A stretch of DNA of 12,749 nt from CAYMRB01 sp964392615 (GTDB lineage Bacteria; Planctomycetota; UBA8108), in assembly GCA_964392615.1 (NCBI GenBank), contig CAYMRB010000299.1:1-12749 (forward strand). The letters are read 5' to 3'. The notes under the pieces were generated by a model, which did not search any database, had not been told where the DNA came from, and was given only the letters and a program-made list of their open reading frames with translations. A program made the translations under genes and the position numbers. Below, piece after piece: positions 6,557 to 12,749 of this stretch (position 1 is the first letter of the stretch; each line of letters begins with the position of its first letter).

Positions 6557-9500
6557 ATGAACGCGACGTGCCTGCGATGTCTGTTCGCCCTGCTCGCCAT
6601 CGTCCTGGGCTGCTCGAGCGGCCTGACGGCGGGACCGGGCGACTGGATCATCAACGAGGTCCTGGCCGATCCGGGCTCGACGTCGGGCGACTCGAACCAG
6701 AACGGCATCGTGAACACGTCCGAGGACGAGTTCATCGAGATCTTCAACGCGTCCGGCGAGGACCAGGACATCTCGGGCTGGATGATCGCCGACGCGGTCA
6801 CGATCCGACACACGTTCCCCGAGGGCACGATGGTGCCGGCCGAGTGCGTCGTCGTCGTGTTCGGGGCCGGCCCGATCGCGGTGCCGTTCAACGGCGCGCT
6901 GATGCAGACCTCGTCGACCGGCATGTTGGGGTTCAACAACGCGGGAGACTCCATCACGCTCGCCAGTCCCGACAACGAGCCGATGGCGACGTTCGAGTAC
7001 GGCGAGGAAGGCGGCAACAACCAGTCGATGACCCGCGACCCCGACCTCGACGGCGACGTCGTCCTCCACACGGAGGCGAGCTCTGCAGACGGAGCGGAGT
7101 TCTCTCCGGGTACGTTCGCCGACGGCACCCGATTCGAAGGCTGCCCGGACGATCCACCCGACCCGATCGACACGGGCTGGGTCATCAACGAGATTCACGC
7201 CGATCCGGATCCGGACCTCGGCGACGCGAACGGCGACGGGACCGTCGACTCGGGCGACGACGAGTTCGTCGAAATCTACAACGGAACCGACGACGACCAG
7301 GACATCTCGGGCTGGAGCCTCAGCGACGGCAACGGCGTGCGGCACATCTTCCTTCCCGGGACCGTCGTGCCGGTCGAGTGCGCGATCGTCGTCTTCGGAG
7401 GCGGCCGGGCCGATCTCGAGTTTAACGGGTCCGCGATGCAAATCGCGACCACGGGCGCCCTCGGGCTCAACAACTCGGGCGACACGATCGCGCTGTCGAA
7501 CGACCAGGGCGTCGCCGTGGCGACCGCGACATTCGGTGCGGAGGGCGGCGAGAATCAGGCGCTGACGCGCGACCCGGACGTCGAGGGCGAATTCGCCGGG
7601 CACGCGCTCGTGGAAGGCGCCGAGGGCACGCTGTTCAGCCCCGGTGTCGACCGCCTCGGCATCTCGTTCATCGGCTGCCCCGACGAGCCGGTCGACCCGC
7701 CCTCGACGGAGATCTGGGAGATCCAAGGACCCGGCCTCTCGTCGCCGCTCGACGGTCAAACGCTTCTGACGACGGACAACGTCGTGACCGGCGTCTCGAG
7801 CAACGGCTTCTTCATGCAGACCCCGGAGGAGCGCGTCGATGGCGACGATCAGACGTCGGATGGAATCTTCGTGTACACGACGAATCGGCCGGACGTCGAG
7901 GTCGGCGATCTCGTCGATGTCGCCGGTAGGGTCAAAGAGCACTTCGATCTAACCGAGATCGATCGCGCGTCGGTCATCGTCAACGAGAGCGGTCACGAGC
8001 TGCCGGATCCGGTCATCCTCGATGAGACGGTTCCGACGCCCGACCAGCCCGTCCCGGACACCGACCTCGAGCGCTTCGAAGGCATGCGCGTCGAGTTTCA
8101 GGGCGGCATCGTGACCGGACCATACAACCGGTTCGGCGAGCTGCTGGTCGTCGCGCGTCCGACTCGCGCGTACCGCGAGCCCGGCGCGATCTTCCCGGGT
8201 GAGCCGGGCCTGCCCGTCTGGGACGGCAATCCGGAGATCTTCGAGGTCGACGTCGACCGGCTCGGTCTCCCGGACGCCGTGCTGCCTGCGGGTACGCCGA
8301 TCGAGCAGTGCACCGGCCCGCTGACCTTCACGTACGGCATGTACCAGATCCAGCCGACCGAGTTCTCGGCGGGTCCCGCACCCGACGCTCGCGCCGTGCG
8401 TCAACCGACGTCGAACGAGCTCACCGTCGCAACGCAGAACCTCTACGGCCTCGTCGACTCGGTGGATGATCCGGGCATCGACGAGGACGTCGCGGATCCG
8501 TTCGACTACCAGCGCCGCCTGACGAAGCTCGCGCTCGCGATCCGCGAGACGCTGGCCGCGCCCGACGTGGTGAGCGTCCAAGAGGTCGAGAGCCTCACCG
8601 TCCTCGAGGCGCTCGCGGCGCGCATCGCGGAGCAGGACGCCGACGTCGTCTACCGGGCGTTCGTCGAGACCGGATCCGATCCGAGCGGCCGCAACATCGG
8701 ACTGCTCGTCCGCGATTCGATCGAGGTGACCGCGGTGACGCAGATCGGTGGCGATGACCGCTTCGAGCTCGACGGTCGCGACCGGGTCACGTTCACGCGT
8801 CCGCCGCTCGTCCTCGACGGCGTGTTCACCGAGGCCGCGCAGGACTTCCCGATCACGGTCGTCAGCGTGCACTTCCGCTCGCTGATCGACATCGCGACCG
8901 AGGAGTTCGTACGTCGCAAGAGACTGGCGCAGGCCGAGTTTATCGCACGGACGATCCAGGCGTGGCAAGACGACGATCCGGACCGCCACGTCGTCGTCGC
9001 CGGCGACTTCAACGCGTTCGAGTTCACCGACGCGTACGTGGACGTGATGGGCATCGTGACCGGAGAGAGCGAGGCGGGCCAAGCCTTGCTCGAGAGCGAG
9101 ATCGTCGTCGATCCGCCGTTTGCCAACCACACGCTCGACCTGCCCGCGCCGGAGCGCTACTCGACGGTGAACGAAGGATCCGCCCAGTCAGTCGATCACA
9201 TCATCACCTCGCCGAGCCTCGCGGACGCGATCGTCGGCATCGGCGCTGGACGGCACAGCGCGGACATGCCCGAGGGGCTCGCCGGACAGGACGATTCGCC
9301 GCTGCGGTCGTCCGACCACGACGGCCTCGTCCTGTACATTCGCGTCGGCGAGGGCGGAGAGACCCGCTTCATACGTGGCGACTTCGATGCCAACGGCCAA
9401 CTGCTTCTGAACGACGCGATCTCGGTGCTGAACTTCCTGTTCCTCGGGCAGCAGGCAGCCAGCTGCGCCGAAGCAGCCGACTCGAACGCGGACGGCAACG

Positions 9501-9634
9501 TCGACCTCACGGACGCCGTCGGCATCCTCGGGTACCTGTTCCTCGGACTGCCCGCGCTGCCGGAGCCGTTCCCGGAGTGTGGCACGGATCCGGCGGCGGC
9601 CCGCAGCTGCGACAGCTTTCCGGCCTGCAATTAG
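6557..9634 (+). CDS. secreted ExeM/NucH-type endonuclease with two lamin-tail domains and dockerin-like tail
   Basis: This 1025-residue exported nuclease is predicted to cut extracellular DNA or RNA. The signal peptide is 1-25, with cleavage likely after LTA; VLGC at 16-19 could instead be a poor lipobox. Two lamin-tail domains follow at about 28-196 and 207-374, each starting with W(I/V)INE and carrying a calcium-loop insert (DSNQNG; DANGDGTVDSGD). An OB-fold-like region spans about 385-475 (GFFMQTPEERVDGDD, VEVGDLVDVAGRVKE). The endonuclease/exonuclease/phosphatase domain covers about 620-928: TVATQN (623-628), VQEVE with E676, VSVHF with H772, GDFN with D817 and N819, SVDH at 878-881, and SSDHD at 918-922. 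All expected catalytic motifs are present. The tail (937-1025) holds two dockerin-like loops, each followed by FLFLG or YLFLG. GAGGT (6546-6550) lies six bases before ATG 6557. Thymidine kinase lies 104 bases downstream. Confidence 0.92.
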   Translation: MNATCLRCLFALLAIVLGCSSGLTAGPGDWIINEVLADPGSTSGDSNQNGIVNTSEDEFIEIFNASGEDQDISGWMIADAVTIRHTFPEGTMVPAECVVVVFGAGPIAVPFNGALMQTSSTGMLGFNNAGDSITLASPDNEPMATFEYGEEGGNNQSMTRDPDLDGDVVLHTEASSADGAEFSPGTFADGTRFEGCPDDPPDPIDTGWVINEIHADPDPDLGDANGDGTVDSGDDEFVEIYNGTDDDQDISGWSLSDGNGVRHIFLPGTVVPVECAIVVFGGGRADLEFNGSAMQIATTGALGLNNSGDTIALSNDQGVAVATATFGAEGGENQALTRDPDVEGEFAGHALVEGAEGTLFSPGVDRLGISFIGCPDEPVDPPSTEIWEIQGPGLSSPLDGQTLLTTDNVVTGVSSNGFFMQTPEERVDGDDQTSDGIFVYTTNRPDVEVGDLVDVAGRVKEHFDLTEIDRASVIVNESGHELPDPVILDETVPTPDQPVPDTDLERFEGMRVEFQGGIVTGPYNRFGELLVVARPTRAYREPGAIFPGEPGLPVWDGNPEIFEVDVDRLGLPDAVLPAGTPIEQCTGPLTFTYGMYQIQPTEFSAGPAPDARAVRQPTSNELTVATQNLYGLVDSVDDPGIDEDVADPFDYQRRLTKLALAIRETLAAPDVVSVQEVESLTVLEALAARIAEQDADVVYRAFVETGSDPSGRNIGLLVRDSIEVTAVTQIGGDDRFELDGRDRVTFTRPPLVLDGVFTEAAQDFPITVVSVHFRSLIDIATEEFVRRKRLAQAEFIARTIQAWQDDDPDRHVVVAGDFNAFEFTDAYVDVMGIVTGESEAGQALLESEIVVDPPFANHTLDLPAPERYSTVNEGSAQSVDHIITSPSLADAIVGIGAGRHSADMPEGLAGQDDSPLRSSDHDGLVLYIRVGEGGETRFIRGDFDANGQLLLNDAISVLNFLFLGQQAASCAEAADSNADGNVDLTDAVGILGYLFLGLPALPEPFPECGTDPAAARSCDSFPACN

Positions 9635-9657
9635 TGGGGTCTCTCCCGTCGAGGCGC

Positions 9658-9693
9658 GGCGTTTCACGCGTCCACGGTGATTTGTGAAGCGCC
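9658..9693 (+). promoter_or_regulatory. hairpin between nuclease and tdk, with an overlapping alternative stem
   Basis: GGCGTTTCAC (9658-9667) pairs with GTGAAGCGCC (9684-9693) over 10 base pairs with a single G-U wobble and a 16-base loop. A second stem, CCACGG (9672-9677) with CCGTGG (9692-9697), uses the same 3' bases and cannot form at the same time. There is no T-run after either, so neither is a standard intrinsic terminator. They could be a factor-dependent terminator, an attenuator-like switch before tdk, or an RNA processing site. Confidence 0.4.
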
Positions 9694-9709
9694 GTGGGCT
9701 CGATACACT
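9682..9709 (+). promoter_or_regulatory. candidate tdk promoter
   Basis: TTGTGA (9682-9687) and TACACT (9704-9709), 16 bases apart, resemble a sigma-70 type promoter. Transcription would begin about 22 bases before the start codon and leave the CGGAGG ribosome binding site (9725-9730) in the leader. The -35 lies inside the 3' arm of the hairpin above. Assignment is by eye only. Confidence 0.33.
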
Positions 9710-9738
9710 GTGCGGTCGGACCAACGGAGGCCGCCAGC

Positions 9739-10338
9739 ATGGCCAAGCTGTATTTCCGTTTCGGCGTCGTCGGCAGCGCGAAGACGCTCAACCTGCTCGC
9801 CGTCGCGCACAACTACGAGCGCCAACAGAAGAGCGTTCTGGTGCTGAAGCCCGCGGCCGACACGCGCTTCGGCGCCGAGAGCGTATCGTCGCGGGCGGGG
9901 CTCGAGCGGCGCGCGGACGCGCTCATCGAGGAGGGCGGCCGCATCGATCGCGAACTCGTGGCCGGTTGCCATTGCGTCCTCGTCGACGAAGCGCAGTTCC
10001 TGTCGGGTGCCGCCGTCGAGACGCTCCGCGAGCTCAGTCGCTCGGAAGACGTTCCGATCATCTGCTACGGCCTGCGCACCGACTTCCGCGGCCGGCTGTT
10101 CGATGGCAGCCGGCGGCTTCTCGAGCTCGCCGACAGCATCGAAGAGGTCAAGACGACCTGCCACTTCTGTAATCGCAAGGCCGTGTTCAACCTCAAACTC
10201 CGCGACGGGGAGCCGACGGTCGAGGGCCCTGTGTGCGAGCTGGGCTGCGAGGAGCTGTACATCGCGGTCTGCTACGCTCACTGGGCCGAGAGGCTCGGTC
10301 CGCAGCTGCCGTTCGGTCCCGTTCACGAGGGCGAATAG
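9739..10338 (+). CDS. tdk: thymidine kinase (type II, TK1-like)
   Basis: This cytoplasmic enzyme phosphorylates thymidine or deoxyuridine with ATP, the salvage route to dTMP. It has 199 residues, typical of bacterial type II enzymes. The P-loop is GVVGSAKT (9-16), where the usual G of GK is A but the lysine K15 is kept. DTRFGAESVSSRAGL (41-55) is the region after the P-loop, and DEAQFL (83-88) holds the catalytic glutamate E84. A structural zinc site is formed by C141 and C144 (CHFC) with C178 and H181 (CYAH). The lasso region around FDGSRRLLELAD (121-132) is present. ATG 9739 is fixed by CGGAGG at 9725-9730, eight bases upstream; the frame stays open further upstream to 9694 but without family-like sequence. 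It lies on the same strand as the secreted nuclease, which may supply its substrate through DNA breakdown and nucleoside import. Confidence 0.95.
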   Translation: MAKLYFRFGVVGSAKTLNLLAVAHNYERQQKSVLVLKPAADTRFGAESVSSRAGLERRADALIEEGGRIDRELVAGCHCVLVDEAQFLSGAAVETLRELSRSEDVPIICYGLRTDFRGRLFDGSRRLLELADSIEEVKTTCHFCNRKAVFNLKLRDGEPTVEGPVCELGCEELYIAVCYAHWAERLGPQLPFGPVHEGE

Positions 10339-10365
10339 AGTTCCCGAAATCCGGAAGTCCGCCCG

Positions 10366-10386
10366 GGTGTACCGGCCTGGTACACC
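10366..10386 (+). terminator. perfect inverted repeat after tdk, possible terminator or operator
   Basis: GGTGTACC (10366-10373) and GGTACACC (10379-10386) are perfect 8-base arms around GGCCT, starting 28 bases after the tdk stop. The stem is short-looped and strong, as expected for an RNA hairpin ending the tdk transcript. No T-run follows directly (only TTTT at 10405-10408), so termination is uncertain. The symmetric GTGTAC/GTACAC core would also suit a DNA-binding dimer upstream of the HEAT-repeat gene. Confidence 0.4.
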
Positions 10387-10389
10387 GGT

Positions 10390-10414
10390 CGCGCCAGCCG
10401 CACGTTTTGGCGCG
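10390..10414 (+). terminator. second hairpin, just upstream of the HEAT gene promoter
   Basis: CGCGCCA (10390-10396) and TGGCGCG (10408-10414) are perfect 7-base arms with an 11-base loop that includes a TTTT run entering the 3' arm. It begins four bases after the preceding inverted repeat, giving two hairpins in a row across 49 bases. This could be a tandem terminator for tdk or part of a regulatory region for the next gene. The T-run lies inside the hairpin rather than after it, which is not canonical. Confidence 0.35.
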
Positions 10415-10434
10415 TCATATATACTCTGGATGAC
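10414..10434 (+). promoter_or_regulatory. candidate -10 region framed by an inverted repeat
   Basis: TATACT (10420-10425) within CATATATACT is the most AT-rich spot in this neighbourhood and resembles a -10 box 36 bases before the HEAT gene start. It is framed by GTCAT (10414-10418) and ATGAC (10430-10434), an inverted repeat that could bind a regulator over the start site. No good -35 is visible at the usual distance. Confidence 0.35.
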
Positions 10435-10460
10435 GACTTACGCGACTTCGGGTGGATAGG

Positions 10461-11855
10461 ATGCCTCAGCAGTCCTTCGACACAGGCCCAAGACGAGAGC
10501 ACGGGCTGCACGGGGGCGGCAGCGGCCGAACGCCGCGCTGCATCTCGGTGTGTGCGCTCGTGCTGTGTCTGCTCCCTGCGGGCCTGTCGGCGGACACGAT
10601 CGTGCTGACGAACGGCAGCACGATCACCGGAGAGGTCCTCCGGCTGAGCAGCCATGACATCGTGCTCAAGCTCGAGAAGGGCATGGTGACCTACAAGAGG
10701 TCTCAGGTCGCCGAGATTCGCATGCGGGGAAACGAGCGGCGCAAGCCTCGGGCGGCGGCGGATCAAGGCGCTGCTCGAACGAAGCCGCGAACGAAGCCGC
10801 GAACGAAGCCGCGAACGAAGCCGCGGCGCGGTGACGCGGGCAGGAAGAGCTCGACGTTCCGCACCGATGTCCCGAAGTTCCACGCCGAGGACCTCGCCGA
10901 CCTCTCTGGCCGGATCGATCTGAGTGCGACGACGGGCACGCACGGCAAGTCCGGCACGGGAGAGCGATCGGGCAAGCTCTCCAGGCAGAGTGAACTCGTG
11001 CGACAGCTCAAGGAAGTCGCCAGTCGCCGCCCACCATCCGCGTACGGAACGCTCGTCCGCCATCTGATCTCGAAGGATCCCGAGGTGTTCCGAACGGCAG
11101 CGGAAGGGCTCGCCGCCATCGGCGACGCTCGCGGCATCAAGGTGATGGAGAATCTCGTCGCGAAGAACCTCGCGACGGCCAACGGCCGCCGCTCGAAGGC
11201 GATTCTCACGCTCGTCACGGCGTTGGGGCGCGCGCGCCGGGCGGAGTCGGTACCGGTACTCAGCCGCGTCATTCGGGAGTCGGGCGACGCCGAGCTGCGC
11301 CGCGTCACGACGGAAACGCTGGGCAAGATGGGCCACGCCCCGGCGCTCGCCGCCATCCGCGACGCGGCTGAGGACAAGAACCCGGCGGTTCGAACAGCGG
11401 CAGCGCTCGCGCTCGGCCAGCTGCGGCTGGCGGAAGCGATCAAGCCGCTCGTCACGCTATCGAAGGACTCGAGCGAAGCCACGCGCGTCGAGGCGATCAA
11501 GGCGCTGCGGCGCATCGGCGATGCCCGGGCGGTGCCAGCGCTGCGCGCTGCTCTCCAGAACGCGAACACCGCGTCGGAGGCCGCGAGCGCGCTGGGAGAG
11601 CTCCGTGCGACCGAGGCCGTCTCATCGCTCCTCGAGCTGACCCGCGGCACGCAGCGCCCCGAGATCCGGAAGCAAGCGATCCGCGCTCTCGGCCAGATCG
11701 GCGATCGATCGGCGCAAGGAGCGCTGGTCGAGCTCTTGGACGATGGCGGGCTGGATCAGGCGGCAGCGAAGGCGCTGGGACAACTCTTCCCCAACGCGAC
11801 CGTAGGGGCGGATCCACAGGCTTGGAAGCAGTGGGCGGCGAAGAAGAATCAATAG
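10461..11855 (+). CDS. exported HEAT-repeat protein with N-terminal small beta-domain
   Basis: The protein has 464 residues and no recognised enzyme motif. A long basic N-region (1-26) precedes a hydrophobic core (CISVCALVLCLLPAGLSA, 27-44), probably a signal peptide cut before DTIVL. A short beta-rich domain follows (45-88: DTIVLTNGSTITGEV, then KGMVTYKRSQVAEI), of the kind found at the start of many planctomycete secreted proteins. Then comes a basic linker with four RTKP repeats (106-121) and a low-complexity stretch to about 175. From about 205 to 445 there are about eight HEAT or PBS-lyase-like repeats with the pattern (VR)xxAxxALGxIGDxxAVPxL, suggesting a protein-binding solenoid in the periplasm. 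The C-terminus is DPQAWKQWAAKKNQ. ATG 10461 has GGTGG upstream; GTG 10452 is an alternative adding three residues. The downstream aldolase starts 16 bases later, so they are probably cotranscribed. Its partner is unknown. Confidence 0.85.
   Translation: MPQQSFDTGPRREHGLHGGGSGRTPRCISVCALVLCLLPAGLSADTIVLTNGSTITGEVLRLSSHDIVLKLEKGMVTYKRSQVAEIRMRGNERRKPRAAADQGAARTKPRTKPRTKPRTKPRRGDAGRKSSTFRTDVPKFHAEDLADLSGRIDLSATTGTHGKSGTGERSGKLSRQSELVRQLKEVASRRPPSAYGTLVRHLISKDPEVFRTAAEGLAAIGDARGIKVMENLVAKNLATANGRRSKAILTLVTALGRARRAESVPVLSRVIRESGDAELRRVTTETLGKMGHAPALAAIRDAAEDKNPAVRTAAALALGQLRLAEAIKPLVTLSKDSSEATRVEAIKALRRIGDARAVPALRAALQNANTASEAASALGELRATEAVSSLLELTRGTQRPEIRKQAIRALGQIGDRSAQGALVELLDDGGLDQAAAKALGQLFPNATVGADPQAWKQWAAKKNQ
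10776..10823 (+). repeat. four tandem 12-base repeats inside the HEAT gene
   Basis: The unit CGAACGAAGCCG is repeated four times without a mismatch, in frame, encoding RTKP four times in the basic linker between the beta-domain and the HEAT repeats. The identical DNA copies, rather than only identical residues, point to recent expansion by slippage, and copy number probably varies between strains. The unit is a multiple of three, so changes keep the frame. Confidence 0.95.
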
Positions 11856-11871
11856 GAAAGCGGTCTCGGGG

Positions 11872-12663
11872 ATGCGAGAGAGCAGAATCAAAGCGAAGTG
11901 GGCTCGCGGCGAACCGGCCCTGGTGACCACGCTTCACCTCACCGACGCATCGGCCTGGGAGTTGGCGGGCCTGATGGGATTCGACGGCATCTGGCTCGAC
12001 CTCGAACACCACGGCCACAGCGTGGAGACGGCGCACGAGCTGATCCGCGCCGCGCGGATCGGCGATACGGACGTCCTCGCGCGCCCGGGAAAGGGCGAGT
12101 TCACCCGCCTGGCGCGGCTGCTCGAAGCGGGGGCCTCCGGTGTCCTCTACCCGCGCTGCTCGGATGCCGAAGAGGCCAAGGCCGTCGTGCGCTGGGCGAA
12201 GTTCCACCCGCTCGGCAAGCGCGGCTTCGACGGCGGCTGTCCGGACATGCCGTACTGCTCGATGTCCATGCCCGAGTACGTCGAGAAGGCGAACCGAGAG
12301 ACGTTCGTGGCGGTGCAGATCGAAGACGCCCGGGCCGTCGAAAACGCGCGCTCGATCGCGCAGGTCCGCGGCGTCGACGCGCTCTTCTTCGGACCGGCCG
12401 ACTTCACGGTCCTGAGCGGCATTCCCGGGCAATTCGACCACCCCGTGGTTCGCGAGGCGATCGACCGAGTCGCCGACGCCGCGGCCAGATCGAAGAAGCA
12501 ATGGGGCATGCCCTGCTTCTCGCTCGATCACGCCCGCGAGATCATGGGCAAGGGCGCGCGACTCATCGCTTCCGGCGCCGACATCCTGATGGTCAAGAGC
12601 GGCCTGGAGAAGCTCCGGAGCGACTTCCAGAGCCTGGGGTTCCGCTTCGACCCGAAGATCTGA
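11872..12663 (+). CDS. HpcH/HpaI-family aldolase/citrate lyase-type enzyme
   Basis: This is a class II, metal-dependent aldolase of the phosphoenolpyruvate/pyruvate TIM-barrel superfamily, predicted to make or split C-C bonds of 2-keto acids. It has 263 residues, normal for the family. Landmarks are GFDGIWLDLEHHGHS (36-50) with the catalytic-site E45 and H46, LARPGKGE with R71, GVLYPRCSDAEEAK (90-103), the PLGKRGFDGG segment (113-122), QIEDARAVENA (149-159) with metal ligand E151, and FFGPADFT (172-179) with metal ligand D177. The substrate cannot be named: the loop around 122-135 (GCPDMPYCSMSMPEY) differs from well-studied HpaI and garL-type enzymes. ATG 11872 gives the standard N-terminus; the nearest purine-rich sites are AGGAA at 11854-11858 and GGGG directly before the start, both poorly spaced. 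It follows the HEAT gene by 16 bases. Confidence 0.9.
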   Translation: MRESRIKAKWARGEPALVTTLHLTDASAWELAGLMGFDGIWLDLEHHGHSVETAHELIRAARIGDTDVLARPGKGEFTRLARLLEAGASGVLYPRCSDAEEAKAVVRWAKFHPLGKRGFDGGCPDMPYCSMSMPEYVEKANRETFVAVQIEDARAVENARSIAQVRGVDALFFGPADFTVLSGIPGQFDHPVVREAIDRVADAAARSKKQWGMPCFSLDHAREIMGKGARLIASGADILMVKSGLEKLRSDFQSLGFRFDPKI

Positions 12664-12749
12664 TCCTCTCGCCGCCCGCTGAAGAGAGAGCTGTTAGGAG
12701 CCTGTCTCGGAAAGACGCTCGACGCAGCTGAGGGCTTTCCAGCGCTCCA
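12664..12749. other. terminal stretch without a firm gene; possible start of a neighbouring element
   Basis: These 86 bases run from the aldolase stop to the window edge. On the minus strand a frame entering from the right ends at a TAA (12694-12696) after reading ERWKALSCVERLSETGS. This could be the last residues of a convergent gene. The plus-strand sequence TTAGGAGCCTGTCTCGGAAAG resembles the kind of end that some insertion sequences carry, with the stop codon inside the terminal repeat, but only one end is visible. No T-rich terminator was found after the aldolase. Confidence 0.15.

Noticed and set aside
6482..9130. Long open frames on the minus strand opposite the nuclease gene
   Set aside because: They are rich in Arg, Val, Asp and His with no family motif, which is the usual mirror of a high-GC coding gene. 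The plus-strand protein has complete domains.
10776..10823. Tandem repeats as a CRISPR array
   Set aside because: The units are 12 bases, directly adjacent without spacers, and in frame within a protein-coding gene.
10323..11336. Long minus-strand frame opposite the HEAT gene
   Set aside because: It includes repetitive RLRSRLRSRLRS from the antisense of the RTKP repeat and has no recognisable domain; the plus-strand protein has clear HEAT repeats.

Overview
The window is high-GC and gene-dense and looks like chromosomal DNA from a Gram-negative-type bacterium, most likely a member of the Planctomycetota. That call is an inference. It rests on a secreted enzyme ending in a dockerin-like tail of two calcium-loop repeats with the FLFLG/YLFLG signature common in that phylum, on a secreted alpha-mannosidase-like gene of a type I associate with it, and on an exported HEAT-repeat protein. 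No rRNA, tRNA, CRISPR array or complete insertion sequence was found. Every gap between genes is under 160 bases.

Layout from left to right. Positions 3-2063 (+) hold the tail of an unrecognised gene, then a TtcA-type tRNA 2-thiolation enzyme, a small proline-rich membrane protein and SmpB (trans-translation). Positions 2091-4690 (-) hold a likely two-gene operon, an HD-domain (d)NTP phosphohydrolase followed by a CNT-family concentrative nucleoside transporter. Positions 4758-6397 (-) hold a broken GH38 alpha-mannosidase-like gene. It keeps its signal peptide, a discoidin-like domain and C-terminal pieces, but lacks the catalytic domain and changes frame near 5785. Positions 6557-9634 (+) encode a 1025-residue secreted nuclease with two lamin-tail domains, an OB-like region, an ExeM/NucH-type endonuclease domain and the dockerin-like tail. 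Positions 9739-10338 (+) encode a type II thymidine kinase. Positions 10461-12663 (+) hold an exported HEAT-repeat protein followed 16 bases later by an HpcH/HpaI-family aldolase. The last 86 bases hold no firm gene but may be the edge of another element.

The most coherent functional theme is nucleic-acid scavenging. A secreted nuclease, a nucleoside importer, a thymidine kinase and a (d)NTP-cleaving HD enzyme sit within 8.3 kb, although on both strands and not in one operon. This is a hypothesis from gene content. The other notable items are the decayed or misassembled mannosidase, two overlapping alternative hairpins before tdk, and a pair of hairpins before the HEAT gene. I found no convincing previously undescribed multi-gene system.
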